From: Palsa-892 sp035295845
GTDB taxonomy: Bacteria; Pseudomonadota; Alphaproteobacteria; Rhizobiales; Xanthobacteraceae
Direction of reading: 5' to 3'
DNA length: 64,000 bases
NCBI GenBank assembly: GCA_035295845.1
Contig: DATGIF010000017.1
Span: 124,001 to 188,000, forward strand
Below are positions 10,732-19,303 of the stretch, in pieces (the stretch's first letter is position 1; each line of letters starts with the position of its first letter). Under the pieces are notes generated by a model. It was given only the letters and a program-made list of their open reading frames with translations, did no database searches and was not told the origin of the DNA. Both the position numbers and the translations under genes were made by a program.

Positions 10732-11961
10732 ATGCGGTTTCTGTTCAGCGACTACACGTTGGACGCCGACCGGCGCGAATTGTGCCGCGACGGCAAGCCG
10801 TTGCATGTCGAGCCGCAGGTTTTCGATCTCCTCCTGCACCTCCTCCGCAACCGCAACCGCGTCGTGAGCAAGGATGACCTCCTTGCCAATGTTTGGAGCG
10901 GCCGCATTGTTTCCGAATCCACCCTCAGCAACCGCGTCAATGCCGCGCGCCGCGCCCTCGGCGACAGCGGCGTGCGGCAGCACTTCATCAAGACGGTCGC
11001 GCGCCGGGGCCTCCGCTTCGTCGGCGAAGTGCGGGAAGAGGTTCCGAAAAATGAAACAGCCGCGTCAGGCGGGGCACGCGCGATCGAGCGCGAACCGGCT
11101 TTTCCCGTAGCGCTTCCACAGGAAGTGACGTTCTGCCGCGCGGTAGACGGCGTGAACCTTGCCGTGGGAACGAGCGGAAGCGGCCTGCCAGTGGTAAAGG
11201 CAGCCAACTGGCTGAACCACATCGAGTTCGATTGGCAAAGTCCGGTGTGGTCACCGATGCTAAACTTGCTGTCGGAAAAGTTCCGGCTGATCCGTTACGA
11301 CGAGCGCGGGACTGGCCTATCCGACCGGACCGTCAAGGACCTCTCGTTTGAGGTTTTCGTACGCGACCTTGAGGCGGTTGTGGATAACCTCGGGCTTGAA
11401 CGCTTCGCACTGCTCGGCATTTCCCAAGGCGCCGCGGTCTCGGTCGCCTATGCCGCGCGACATCCGGAGCGAGTATCGCGGCTTGTTCTCCTCGGCGGCT
11501 ATGCCATCGGCTGGCGCAAAGACGGCGACCCCGGCCGGGAAGCACAGTTCGAGGCGCTCACGACGATGATGCGGAAGGGCTGGGACCGGGACAACCCGGC
11601 TTTCCGGCAGGTGTTCACCTCCCTCTTCATACCAGGAGCAACTGAAGAAGAAGAGAAATGGTTCAACGAGCTGGCGCGCGCCTCGACTTCGGCCGAGAAC
11701 GCCATTCGTCTGCTCGAGGCATTCAGCCTGATCGACGTCACCGACTTGTTGCCGCGGGTCACGGCGCCGACGCTCGTCCTTCACAGCCGCAACGATGCGA
11801 CGATTCCCTTCGAGTGGGGACGAAGTCTGGCGCGCGGCATCCCCAACGCGCGCTTGGTCGCGCTTGAGAGCAACAACCACGTCGTCCTGTCACACGAACC
11901 GGCGTGGCGGCGGTTCACCGAGGAGGTCTGCGCCTTTCTCGGCGAGGATGAGAAAAGCTGA
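10732..11961 (+). CDS. Winged-helix (OmpR/CadC-type) DNA-binding domain fused to an alpha/beta hydrolase
   Basis: The 409-aa protein has two parts. Residues ~1-103 are an OmpR/PhoB-type trans_reg_C winged helix (LHVEPQVFDLLLHLLRNRNR, VWSGRIVSESTLSNRVNAARRALGD, FIKTVARRGLRFVGEV). Residues ~135-409 are an alpha/beta hydrolase with nucleophile Ser231 in LLGISQGAA, acid HSRNDATIP and His in SNNHVVLSH. No membrane segment separates them, so it is probably a soluble DNA-binding protein in which the hydrolase domain senses or processes a ligand. The start at 10732 follows GAGG by 9 nt. Its stop abuts that of yqeY with no gap. Confidence 0.88.
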   Translation: MRFLFSDYTLDADRRELCRDGKPLHVEPQVFDLLLHLLRNRNRVVSKDDLLANVWSGRIVSESTLSNRVNAARRALGDSGVRQHFIKTVARRGLRFVGEVREEVPKNETAASGGARAIEREPAFPVALPQEVTFCRAVDGVNLAVGTSGSGLPVVKAANWLNHIEFDWQSPVWSPMLNLLSEKFRLIRYDERGTGLSDRTVKDLSFEVFVRDLEAVVDNLGLERFALLGISQGAAVSVAYAARHPERVSRLVLLGGYAIGWRKDGDPGREAQFEALTTMMRKGWDRDNPAFRQVFTSLFIPGATEEEEKWFNELARASTSAENAIRLLEAFSLIDVTDLLPRVTAPTLVLHSRNDATIPFEWGRSLARGIPNARLVALESNNHVVLSHEPAWRRFTEEVCAFLGEDEKS

Positions 11962-12414
11962 CTATTTCAGCGAATCCTTCACCGCCCCGCTCGCCTTGCC
12001 GAAATCCATCTTGCCGGCATAGCGCTCCTTCAGCGCGGCCATGACCTTGCCCATGTCCTTGACGCTCGCGGCCCCGGTCTCTTTGATGATCCCGGCGATC
12101 GCAGCCTTTACTTCGGCTTCCGACATTTGCTGCGGCAGGAAGCCCTTGATCACTTCGATCTCGTCCTTCTCCTGCTTCGCGAGCTCGGCGCGGCCGCCCT
12201 TCTCGTACAGCTCGACCGATTCCTGCCGCTGCTTGACCAGTTTCTGGAACACGCCGAGCAATTCGTCGTCGGAAAGCGGCTGCTTGCCGGCCGTGCGCGC
12301 CTCGATGTCGGCGTTCTGGATCGCCGCGCTCATCAGCCTGAGTGTCGAGAGCTTCGTCTTCTCCTGCGATTTCATCGCACCCTTGGTCGCTTCGGTAATC
12401 TTCTCGCGCAGCAC
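11962..12414 (-). CDS. GatB/YqeY domain-containing protein
   Basis: The 150-aa protein has the YqeY fold, related to the tail domain of the GatB amidotransferase subunit (LSTLRLMSAAIQNADIEAR, YEKGGRAELAKQEKDEIEVI, FLPQQMSEAEV, DMGKVMAALKERYAGKMDFGKASGAVK). The family binds tRNA-like features but its cellular role is not settled. It diverges from carA across 62 bp, an arrangement common in Rhizobiales, and converges with the fusion regulator with zero intergenic bases. Confidence 0.93.
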   Translation of the reverse strand: MLREKITEATKGAMKSQEKTKLSTLRLMSAAIQNADIEARTAGKQPLSDDELLGVFQKLVKQRQESVELYEKGGRAELAKQEKDEIEVIKGFLPQQMSEAEVKAAIAGIIKETGAASVKDMGKVMAALKERYAGKMDFGKASGAVKDSLK

Positions 12415-12476
12415 GTTGTGAACCTCTTATGTCACGGCTTTGACGATTCTGAGTCCCGCCGCTATGTAGGCCGCTC

Positions 12477-13667
12477 ATGAACTCGAAACAAGCGGATAGC
12501 GGTTGGTCGGAACCCGTTTCGACCGCCCTCCTCGTGCTCGCCGATGGCACGGTCCTCGAAGGCTTTGGGCTCGGCGCCGAAGGCAGGGCGGTGGGCGAGG
12601 TGTGCTTCAACACCGCCATGACCGGCTATCAGGAGATCCTCACCGACCCCTCCTATGCCGGCCAGATCATCACTTTCACCTTCCCGCATATCGGCAATGT
12701 CGGCACCAATGAAGAGGACATCGAAACCGTCAATCTCGCGGCCTCGCCCGGCGCCCGCGGCGTGGTACTGCATTCGGCGATCACCGCCCCCTCCAACTGG
12801 CGCGCGAGCCGCCATCTCGACGCCTGGCTGAAGGCGCGCGGCATCATCGGGCTTGCCGGCCTCGATACCCGCGCGCTCACCGCGATGATCCGCGAAAAGG
12901 GCATGCCGAACGCGGTGATCGCGCATGCACGCGACGGAAAATTCGACCTCGATCGACTGAAGCAGGAAGCGGGCGAATGGCCGGGCCTCGTCGGCATGGA
13001 CCTCGTGCCCATGGTCACCACCGGCCAGCGCTATACTTGGGACGAGACGCCATGGGAATGGGGCAAAGGCTTCGGCCGCGAAAGCGCGCCCCTATATAAT
13101 GTCGTCGCCATCGACTACGGCATCAAACGCAACATTCTCCGCTTGCTCGCGGCGAACGGCTGCAAGGTGACGGTAGTGCCGGCAAAGACTTCCGCCGAGG
13201 ACATTCTGGCGCTGAAGCCCGACGGCGTGTTTCTGTCGAACGGACCCGGCGATCCGGCGGCGACCGGCGAATACGCGGTGCCTGTCATCAAAAAGCTGAT
13301 CGATTCCGGCGTGCCGACCTTCGGCATTTGCCTCGGGCATCAGATGCTCGGCATCGCCGTCGGCGCCAAGACGGTGAAAATGCATCAGGGCCATCACGGC
13401 GCCAATCACCCGGTGAAGGACCTCGGCACCGGCAAGGTCGAGATCACCTCGATGAATCACGGCTTCGCTGTCGACCGCGCGACCCTGCCGGCCACGGCCG
13501 AAGAAACGCATGTTTCGCTGTTCGACGGCTCCAACGCCGGCATCCGCCTCAAGGACAGGCCGGTATTCTCGGTGCAGTACCACCCCGAAGCCTCGCCCGG
13601 CCCACGCGACAGCCGCTATCTCTTCGAGCGCTTCGTGGGGATGATGAAAGCGCGAAACGGAAAATAA
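12477..13667 (+). CDS. carA: Carbamoyl-phosphate synthase small (glutaminase) subunit
   Basis: The 396-aa subunit hydrolyses glutamine and passes ammonia to CarB, making carbamoyl phosphate for pyrimidines and arginine. The N-terminal small-chain domain has the signature FNTAMTGYQEILTDPSYAGQ. The C-terminal class I glutamine amidotransferase has FGICLGHQMLGIA (nucleophile Cys) and QYHPEASPGP (His, Glu). The length is usual. carB lies 8.6 kb downstream, so the two are not in one operon here. The start lies 62 bp from the divergent yqeY start. Confidence 0.97.
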   Translation: MNSKQADSGWSEPVSTALLVLADGTVLEGFGLGAEGRAVGEVCFNTAMTGYQEILTDPSYAGQIITFTFPHIGNVGTNEEDIETVNLAASPGARGVVLHSAITAPSNWRASRHLDAWLKARGIIGLAGLDTRALTAMIREKGMPNAVIAHARDGKFDLDRLKQEAGEWPGLVGMDLVPMVTTGQRYTWDETPWEWGKGFGRESAPLYNVVAIDYGIKRNILRLLAANGCKVTVVPAKTSAEDILALKPDGVFLSNGPGDPAATGEYAVPVIKKLIDSGVPTFGICLGHQMLGIAVGAKTVKMHQGHHGANHPVKDLGTGKVEITSMNHGFAVDRATLPATAEETHVSLFDGSNAGIRLKDRPVFSVQYHPEASPGPRDSRYLFERFVGMMKARNGK

Positions 13668-13687
13668 ATTCGCCGTCGGGAGTTCGA

Positions 13688-14218
13688 ATGCCGACGCTTG
13701 AGACCGCCCGCCTTCTGTTGCGGCCGCCAATCGCCGAAGATTTCGACGCTTGGGCGGATTTCTGCGCCGACGAGGAAGTCAGCCGTTATCTCGGCGGCGC
13801 GCTCGATCGCGCCAGCGCCTGGCGAAACATGTGCACGATGACGGGCGCCTGGGCGGTGCGCGGATTTTCCGTCTTTTCGGTCATCGAAAAATCGAGCGGA
13901 CGCTGGATCGGCCGCGTGGGGCCGTGGCAGCCGGAAGGATGGCCTGGAACGGAAGTGGCGTACAGCCTGGCGCGGAAGGCCTGGGGCAAAGGCTATGCCC
14001 GCGAGGCCACGTCCGCCGCCGTCGATTGGGCTTTCAAGCATCTCGCCTGGCGCGAAGTCATCCACTGCATCCATCCGAAAAACGAAAGATCGCAGCAAGT
14101 AGCGACCCGCCTCGGCTCTCGCATCCTGCGCCAGGCGCGGCTACCGCCCCCGCTCGACGTGGAGGTCGACATCTGGGGGCAGACACGCAGTGAGTGGCTG
14201 GCCCGCAATCCGGATTGA
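13688..14218 (+). CDS. GNAT family N-acetyltransferase (RimJ/RimL-like)
   Basis: The 176-aa protein begins LETARLLLRPPIAEDFDAWADF, typical of the RimJ/RimL branch, and carries the acetyl-CoA site around YSLARKAWGKGYAREAT and the late HPKNERSQQVATRLG helix. It should acetylate an amino group of a protein or small molecule; the target is unknown. It starts 20 bp after carA and may be read with it. The longer upstream frame is antisense noise inside carA. Confidence 0.87.
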   Translation: MPTLETARLLLRPPIAEDFDAWADFCADEEVSRYLGGALDRASAWRNMCTMTGAWAVRGFSVFSVIEKSSGRWIGRVGPWQPEGWPGTEVAYSLARKAWGKGYAREATSAAVDWAFKHLAWREVIHCIHPKNERSQQVATRLGSRILRQARLPPPLDVEVDIWGQTRSEWLARNPD

Positions 14219-14316
14219 AAGCCGCGTCGAGGAAAGGGAAAGGTCCGCAGGACGTTTTCAATCCCGACGACGCCTACGAAAAGATCAAGGCGCTCGTGGA
14301 GGCCCATAACGTCTGA
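14194..14316 (+). other. Possible 40-aa ORF or remnant of a gene 3' end
   Basis: After an in-frame TGA at 14191, a GTG at 14194 opens a 40-residue frame ending KIKALVEAHNV. Its last ~25 codons (including VFNPDDAYEKIKALVEAHNV) have codon use like a real gene. No convincing SD is present and the frame overlaps the GNAT stop by 25 bp. It could be a short gene or the surviving tail of a lost one. Confidence 0.25.
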
Positions 14317-14329
14317 ACGCAACGCCGGT

Positions 14330-15160
14330 TCATCGCGCGCGCTCCGTCACGTCCGCCTTTGTCGCTCGTCCCGCGCAAAAATCGTCGACGGCATCGAGCA
14401 CGGAAGCGGCAATCTGCGATTGACGTTCATCACCCGCAAGCTGCAATTCCTCGTCGCGATTGATGATCGAGCCCGCCTCCAGCAACACGGCGGGCATCGC
14501 CGTTGCTCTCAGAACATAGAGCTGATCGAATCGATAGACGCCGACATCGGCATCGAGCAACTCGCGCCGGCGCTCGCGCATGAATGCTTCGGTGTAGTGC
14601 GGCGTGTATTGCAGGCCGCGGTCCTTCAGTTGCTTGCCGAGAAGGCGGGCGAAACGCAGGCTGGCGTTGCGATGGCCGTTTTCAAAAGAGACAAAAATCG
14701 AATGGCCCTTGAAGCGGTCGCAATAATGCATCTCCTTGCCGTCGTATTCCCATGTCTCGAGGAATCGGTCGGGCACCGAGTCATGATGAATGGATAAGAA
14801 GAGATCGACGTTCGCCTTATTCGCCGCCGCCACGCGATGCACCAATCCGGTAATGGCCGGGCCGCCGGTCGCTTGCAGCACCGTGCGGCGGAAGCCCGCG
14901 TCGACCAACGTCTTTTCGATCCGTTGCGCGAGACGAAGGTTGAAGTCGTATTCGTTGGCGCCGCGCGCGCTGACCGCACCGGGCTCCTCGGGAGTGTGCC
15001 CGACATCGAGAAGCAGGCCAAACTTTGCCCGGTCGCACTTTGCAACTTTGGCGCCGGCGGCGGGCGCCGTCTGCGCTTGGCCCTGCGCGAAATTCAAAAT
15101 GCCAAGCGCGAGAACGGCCGCCGCGGCGATGGCGCAGGCAATAGCCTTTGATCCGCTCAC
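14330..15160 (-). CDS. N-acetylmuramoyl-L-alanine amidase (Amidase_3 family)
   Basis: The 276-aa protein has an N-terminal hydrophobic signal (to about residue 30) and one Amidase_3 domain. Zinc ligands are in LLLDVGHTPEEPGA (His), GANEYDFN (Glu) and LFLSIHHDS (His). The catalytic Glu lies in AVLLEAGSIIN. It should cleave the bond between N-acetylmuramic acid and the peptide stem in the periplasm. No AMIN targeting domain is visible. The start is a GTG without a strong SD. It lies 32 bp downstream of the SDR gene on the same strand. Confidence 0.9.
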   Translation of the reverse strand: MSGSKAIACAIAAAAVLALGILNFAQGQAQTAPAAGAKVAKCDRAKFGLLLDVGHTPEEPGAVSARGANEYDFNLRLAQRIEKTLVDAGFRRTVLQATGGPAITGLVHRVAAANKANVDLFLSIHHDSVPDRFLETWEYDGKEMHYCDRFKGHSIFVSFENGHRNASLRFARLLGKQLKDRGLQYTPHYTEAFMRERRRELLDADVGVYRFDQLYVLRATAMPAVLLEAGSIINRDEELQLAGDERQSQIAASVLDAVDDFCAGRATKADVTERAR

Positions 15161-15192
15161 AGGTCGACGAGCCGCAACATCGAACGGAGCCT

Positions 15193-16032
15193 CTATTTTT
15201 GCGCCCCCGGCCGCGCGGGATAATTATTCAGATATGCCACCACCCGCCAATAGCCGGTGGGCAGCCACCGCTGCAGCCGGTCAATAAAACGGGCATCGCC
15301 GCCGATCAGCACGCGTGGCTTATTTTGCAACATGCCTTCAACGATGACGCTCGCCGCCTGTTCCGGAGTGGTCTTGGCGAGTTCGGAAAACCGCTTCGAC
15401 GCAGCCGCTTTTCGCTCGGCGTCGACGGCCTTCACTGCGCGAGAATTGTTGGCGATGTTAGTGGCAACACCCCCCGGATGAACCGAAGTCACGCGCACGG
15501 ACGTCGCAGCAAGCTCATGCTGCAGCGCTTCGGTGAAGCCGCGCACGCCAAACTTCGAAGCCGAATAGGCGGTTTGCCCGACCGGCGCGATCAATCCGAA
15601 GATGCTCGATAGATTGACAATGTGGGCCTCAGGCTGGGCCATCAAGTGCGGCAGAAAATAATGCGTGCCGCGTACGACGCCCCAGAAATTGATCGACATC
15701 ACCCATTCGAAATCGGCGAGCGTCATTTCCTCGAACCAGCCCTGCAGCGCCACCCCGGCATTGTTGATCAGCACGCTGAGGCGAGGATGCTGGCGTATCG
15801 CGGCTTCCGCGAAGCGCTTGATCTCGTCCTCCTCCGCGACATTGACGCGGTGCGCGCTAATATTCACCTGATGGCTCTGGCGGAGTTCGTCGGCAAGCGC
15901 CACGAGCCGCGGCTCGTCGATGTCGGCGAGCGCGAGGTCCGCGCCGCGCGCCGCAAGCTCGCGGGCAAGCGCCCGGCCGATGCCGCTCGCGGCACCCGTG
16001 AGAGCGACCGCCGCCCCCTTGATTGACGTCAT
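15193..16032 (-). CDS. Short-chain dehydrogenase/reductase (SDR)
   Basis: The 279-aa protein is a classical SDR: cofactor motif TGAASGIG (~residues 13-20), NNAG motif in VLINNAGVALQGW, catalytic Ser in VNLSSIFG and YSASK (Tyr/Lys). The ADIDEPR acidic residue after beta-2 suggests NAD preference. The C-terminus after PGGVAT carries a basic amphipathic tail (FIDRLQRWLPTGYW) typical of membrane-associated SDRs acting on lipids. The substrate is unknown. SD GAGAGAG precedes the ATG. It lies 111 bp downstream of the mlaD-like gene. Confidence 0.9.
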   Translation of the reverse strand: MTSIKGAAVALTGAASGIGRALARELAARGADLALADIDEPRLVALADELRQSHQVNISAHRVNVAEEDEIKRFAEAAIRQHPRLSVLINNAGVALQGWFEEMTLADFEWVMSINFWGVVRGTHYFLPHLMAQPEAHIVNLSSIFGLIAPVGQTAYSASKFGVRGFTEALQHELAATSVRVTSVHPGGVATNIANNSRAVKAVDAERKAAASKRFSELAKTTPEQAASVIVEGMLQNKPRVLIGGDARFIDRLQRWLPTGYWRVVAYLNNYPARPGAQK

Positions 16033-16143
16033 AAACTCTCTCTCGCGGCTTCAGCGCCACGTGCAGGAGAATGCATCACCGCCATCGAGGCGCCAACCAC
16101 GGTGCTGCGCGATGAAGGCGTCTAAACCGGCTGTACGGATTTG

Positions 16144-16920
16144 TCAGCGCCCCGGCGTGGCTGAAGCCCCGCCGCCGAACAAGATGCGTTGCGGATTGTG
16201 CGCGAGGTCGGTCACTGCCTTGCCGATCACCTTGACCTGATCGGTCGCTGTCGTCATCAGCTTATTGAAGTTTCCGCTCATCTCGGCGGTGCGCTTGTCG
16301 AGGTTATCCATCAGCTCTTTCGCCGACGCGGTTGCTTCCTTGCTGTTCTTCATGATCGCATCGAGATTATCGGAGTTGCGCGCCAGGGAATCACTGAAGG
16401 CCGTGACGTTCTGGATCGCCTTACGGATATCATCCTGATTGGCGACGATCAGCGCGTCGGCCTTGGCCAGGACGTCGCGCGCGGCCTGCATCATGTCTTG
16501 GCTCGCGCTGATATCGGCCTTCAAGGTCGGCGGCTCGCCCTCTTCCCGCTCCAATAACGGCGTCGTGGCCGAAATGCCCTTGAGCGACACCGAGGCGATC
16601 CCCGTGAGGCCGGTGAATTCGAGCCCCACATAGGTATCCGAGCGTATCGGCGTCGCCTTGTTTACGATGATCAACGCCGTGACCTGCGACGGCGTGTCGG
16701 GATTGAGCCTGAGCGCTGTCACCTCGCCGACGCGTATGCCGTTGAACAGCACCGAGCTGCCGACCCGCAATCCCGAAACCGCGCCGTCGAAGATCACGCG
16801 ATAGGCCACGCCCTGTTTTTTGTCGCCCGAGTAGTGGATCCAGAACACGAAAGCGAACGCCGCCGCGATTGCGGCGAACGTGAACAATCCGATCAAAACG
16901 TAATTGGCCTTGCGCTCCAT
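16144..16920 (-). CDS. mlaD: MlaD family (MCE-domain) lipid transport protein
   Basis: The 258-aa protein has one N-terminal membrane anchor (about residues 7-27) and an MCE domain (~40-118, GAVSGLRVGSSVLFNGIRVG), then an extended coiled-coil-like region rich in Asn/Lys/Asp. MCE proteins form periplasmic rings or tubes that carry phospholipid between membranes, attached to the MlaE-MlaF ABC complex encoded just upstream (15-bp gap). No MlaC or MlaA gene is near, as is common in alphaproteobacteria. The long tail suggests a needle or tube form. Confidence 0.92.
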   Translation of the reverse strand: MERKANYVLIGLFTFAAIAAAFAFVFWIHYSGDKKQGVAYRVIFDGAVSGLRVGSSVLFNGIRVGEVTALRLNPDTPSQVTALIIVNKATPIRSDTYVGLEFTGLTGIASVSLKGISATTPLLEREEGEPPTLKADISASQDMMQAARDVLAKADALIVANQDDIRKAIQNVTAFSDSLARNSDNLDAIMKNSKEATASAKELMDNLDKRTAEMSGNFNKLMTTATDQVKVIGKAVTDLAHNPQRILFGGGASATPGR

Positions 16921-16935
16921 CGATCTACTCCAGCG

Positions 16936-17721
16936 TTAATGCTTCGCCACCGCTTGCCGGTCCGTGCGCGCCCGCGCACCGTGAAAATACGCCTTCAACC
17001 ACGGAATCTCCGACGCCAGCATCGTATCCATCGTGCCAGCGGCGGTGATCTTGCCGTCCCCGAGCACCGCGATCCGGTCACAGATCGTATACAGGCTATC
17101 GAGGTCGTGGGTCACCATGAACACCGCCATGCTCGAGGTTTGCTGCAACGTCAGAATCAGCTCGTCGAACTCGTGCGCGCTGATGGGATCGAGCCCCGAA
17201 GTAGGCTCGTCGAGGAACAGAATTTCGGGGTCGAGCGCGAGCGCGCGGGCAAGCGCCACGCGCTTGATCATGCCGCCGGAAAGCTCGGACGGGTATTTGC
17301 GATAGACTTCGGGCTTCAAGCCGACCATCTCCAGCTTGGTGATCGCCATCTCGGTGGCGAGACGATCCGAAACATCGAGATATTCGAGCATCGGAAACTC
17401 GATGTTCTGGCCCGCGGTGAGCGAGGAGAACAGCGCGCCCTGCTGAAACAGGATGCCCCACCGCCGCTCGACCGCGCGCCTTTGGTCCTCATCCGCCTCG
17501 TCGAGATCGACGCCGAGCACTTCGATGCGGCCCGCCTGCTTCGGCAGCAGGCCGATGATCGTGCGCGTCAATACCGACTTGCCGGCGCCCGACGGGCCGA
17601 CGAAGCCGAGGATCTCGCCGCGATAGAGATCGAGCGTGATGCCGTTTAGGATCCGCTGTTCCTTGAGGTCGACAATCACATCCCTTACCCGGAGGACTGC
17701 GTCTGCGGGATCTTTTGCCAT
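16936..17721 (-). CDS. mlaF: ABC transporter ATP-binding protein, MlaF-like
   Basis: The 261-aa ATPase has Walker A GPSGAGKS, Q-loop FQQGALFSSLTAGQNI, signature LSGGMIKRVALARALA, Walker B EILFLDEPTSGLDP and H-loop VTHDLDSL. The FSSLTAGQNIEFP segment is typical of MlaF/Ttg2A. It drives phospholipid transport with the MlaE permease (gap 2 bp upstream) and MlaD. The start ATG at 17721 is set by overlap with the permease end; the longer frame is a shadow. Confidence 0.93.
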   Translation of the reverse strand: MAKDPADAVLRVRDVIVDLKEQRILNGITLDLYRGEILGFVGPSGAGKSVLTRTIIGLLPKQAGRIEVLGVDLDEADEDQRRAVERRWGILFQQGALFSSLTAGQNIEFPMLEYLDVSDRLATEMAITKLEMVGLKPEVYRKYPSELSGGMIKRVALARALALDPEILFLDEPTSGLDPISAHEFDELILTLQQTSSMAVFMVTHDLDSLYTICDRIAVLGDGKITAAGTMDTMLASEIPWLKAYFHGARARTDRQAVAKH

Positions 17722-17723
17722 CG

Positions 17724-18866
17724 CTACATTCCGATTGAGGCAAAAAACATGGCAAAAATTCCGTCGAGCACGATGACGAGAAAGATCGATTTGACGACCG
17801 AATTGGTGGTCTTTTCGCCGAGCGACTCGGCCGAGCCCTCGACCTGCAATCCTTCGACGCAAGCCACGATTCCGATGACGAGCGCCATGAACGGCGCCTT
17901 GATGATCCCGACTTCGAACGTTTCCATCGAGATCGCTTCTCGCAGGCGCGAAAGAAACACTTCCGGCGCAATCCCGCCATAAAGCCAGGAAACGAACCCG
18001 CCGCCATAGAGCGCCGCCATCGAGCCGAGAAAGGTCAAGATCGGCACCGCAATGACGAGCGCCACGATGCGCGGCAGGATCAAGACTTCGATAGGATCGA
18101 AGCCCATGGTGCGCAGCGCGTCGATTTCCTCGCGCATTTTCATCGCGCCGAGCTCGGCGGTGTAAGAGCTGCCGGAGCGGCCGGCCACCATGATGCAGAC
18201 GATCAGGACGCCGAGTTCGCGCAGCACCAAAACGCCCACCATATCGACGACATAGATATCGGCGCCGAACTTGCGGAAATGAAAGATCCCCTGCTGGGCA
18301 AGGATCGCACCGATCAGAACGGTAATGAGGAGAATGATCGGCACGGCGCGCCATCCCACGCGCTCGAGATGGTTCACCATGGAGGTGAGGCGGAAGCTCA
18401 ACGGACGGAGGAGCACCCGTTTCAACGCGACCACCAGCGAGCCGGCCATCTGCGCCATGAGAAGAAGGTCGTCGCCGACCGCCGCCATGGTCCGGCCGAC
18501 GCTTTCCAGCGTGGCGATGATGGAGTTCGGCCGCCGCGGCTCGGGCGTCAATTTTTGGGTACCCGCATGCACCTTGTCGAAGAGGCCGCGGTAATGTTCG
18601 CTGAGGCCCACAAGCCGCGCTTCGCAGCCTTGGCTCGTCCAGGTACGGAGCGCTCGCTCCAGGAGCCAGGCGCCGAATGAATCAAGCCGTTCGATCCGCG
18701 CCATGTCGACGGCGACGCTGCGCACGGGTCCCATCGGGCGGGTGACAGCGTCGATCAACGGCTCGAGCGCTTGCGCGTACTCGGCCGTCCACGATCCGGA
18801 CGCGGCTAGACCAATGCGGTCACCGCCCGACTGCTCACTGAGCAAGGTTAGAGTCCCTGCTGTCAC
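17724..18866 (-). CDS. mlaE: MlaE family permease with N-terminal STAS domain
   Basis: The 380-aa protein joins a STAS/MlaB-like domain (~1-95, SVAVDMARIERLDSFGAWLLERAL) to an MlaE permease (~130-380) with about five membrane segments and the conserved GRSGSSYTAELGAMKMREEIDA loop. It is the membrane part of the Mla phospholipid transporter; the STAS part replaces a separate MlaB. The GTG start at 18866 has GGAG 8 nt upstream; an extension to 18941 lacks SD and would cover a hairpin. mlaE-mlaF-mlaD form an operon. Confidence 0.92.
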   Translation of the reverse strand: MTAGTLTLLSEQSGGDRIGLAASGSWTAEYAQALEPLIDAVTRPMGPVRSVAVDMARIERLDSFGAWLLERALRTWTSQGCEARLVGLSEHYRGLFDKVHAGTQKLTPEPRRPNSIIATLESVGRTMAAVGDDLLLMAQMAGSLVVALKRVLLRPLSFRLTSMVNHLERVGWRAVPIILLITVLIGAILAQQGIFHFRKFGADIYVVDMVGVLVLRELGVLIVCIMVAGRSGSSYTAELGAMKMREEIDALRTMGFDPIEVLILPRIVALVIAVPILTFLGSMAALYGGGFVSWLYGGIAPEVFLSRLREAISMETFEVGIIKAPFMALVIGIVACVEGLQVEGSAESLGEKTTNSVVKSIFLVIVLDGIFAMFFASIGM

Positions 18867-19225
18867 GAAGCCGCTCCTTCGCCGATGCAAAAGTGCCGAA
18901 CACTTTTGCCAGGCCCTGTTCGGACCGGCACGCGAGGACAAGAAAACAAGTGGAAGCGTTGCGGAGAGGCTCTGCGGTTGCGCCGCTGATCAACGGGCAA
19001 GCGATGGCCTTAGTTCAGAGGCCGAATCTCGCGCAATTGTTTACCCGCACTATGTCGTCCATCCCTCGAGTACCCCGGCGACAAAGTTAACAAATGGGTA
19101 AGAAGTCTTAAACGCGAATTACCGCATTAGGTTAATGAAAAGTTAATGTTCCGCGGATACTACGCGCCGCCCAGCGGCAGGGCGATTTCTCCCGGATTTT
19201 CAAGGTTGATGACGGCCCTTGCAGG
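18867..19225. other. Intergenic region, 359 bp, with mlaE promoter side and AT-rich block
   Basis: No gene is seen here. The side next to mlaE holds the hairpin listed separately. Bases ~19080-19150 are clearly AT-rich compared with the surroundings and are a plausible promoter area for mlaE on the minus strand. The rest shows no structure I can support. Confidence 0.5.
18887..18909. promoter_or_regulatory. Perfect 9-bp inverted repeat in the mlaE leader
   Basis: GCAAAAGTG (18887-18895) and CACTTTTGC (18901-18909) flank a 5-nt loop. It lies about 10 bp upstream of the mlaE SD. It could be an operator or an mRNA hairpin affecting translation; no T-run follows on the transcribed strand, so it is not a terminator. 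Confidence 0.4.
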
Positions 19226-19303
19226 TCAACGACCGCCGGATGCGAGCCCCGTGAGCAAGAGGAAAACGACCAGCAAAGCCACTGCGCACGCAAAACGGCT
19301 CAC
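19226..19303 (-). CDS. 25-aa hydrophobic peptide coupled to the monooxygenase gene
   Basis: A GTG at 19301-19303 overlaps the monooxygenase stop as GTGA and opens a 25-residue frame: MSRFACAVALLVVFLLLTGL plus a short polar ASGGR tail. It is one membrane helix with a basic residue at the start. The 4-bp overlap suggests translational coupling. Function is unknown; it could anchor or regulate the upstream enzyme. Its small size makes it uncertain. Confidence 0.45.
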   Translation of the reverse strand: MSRFACAVALLVVFLLLTGLASGGR

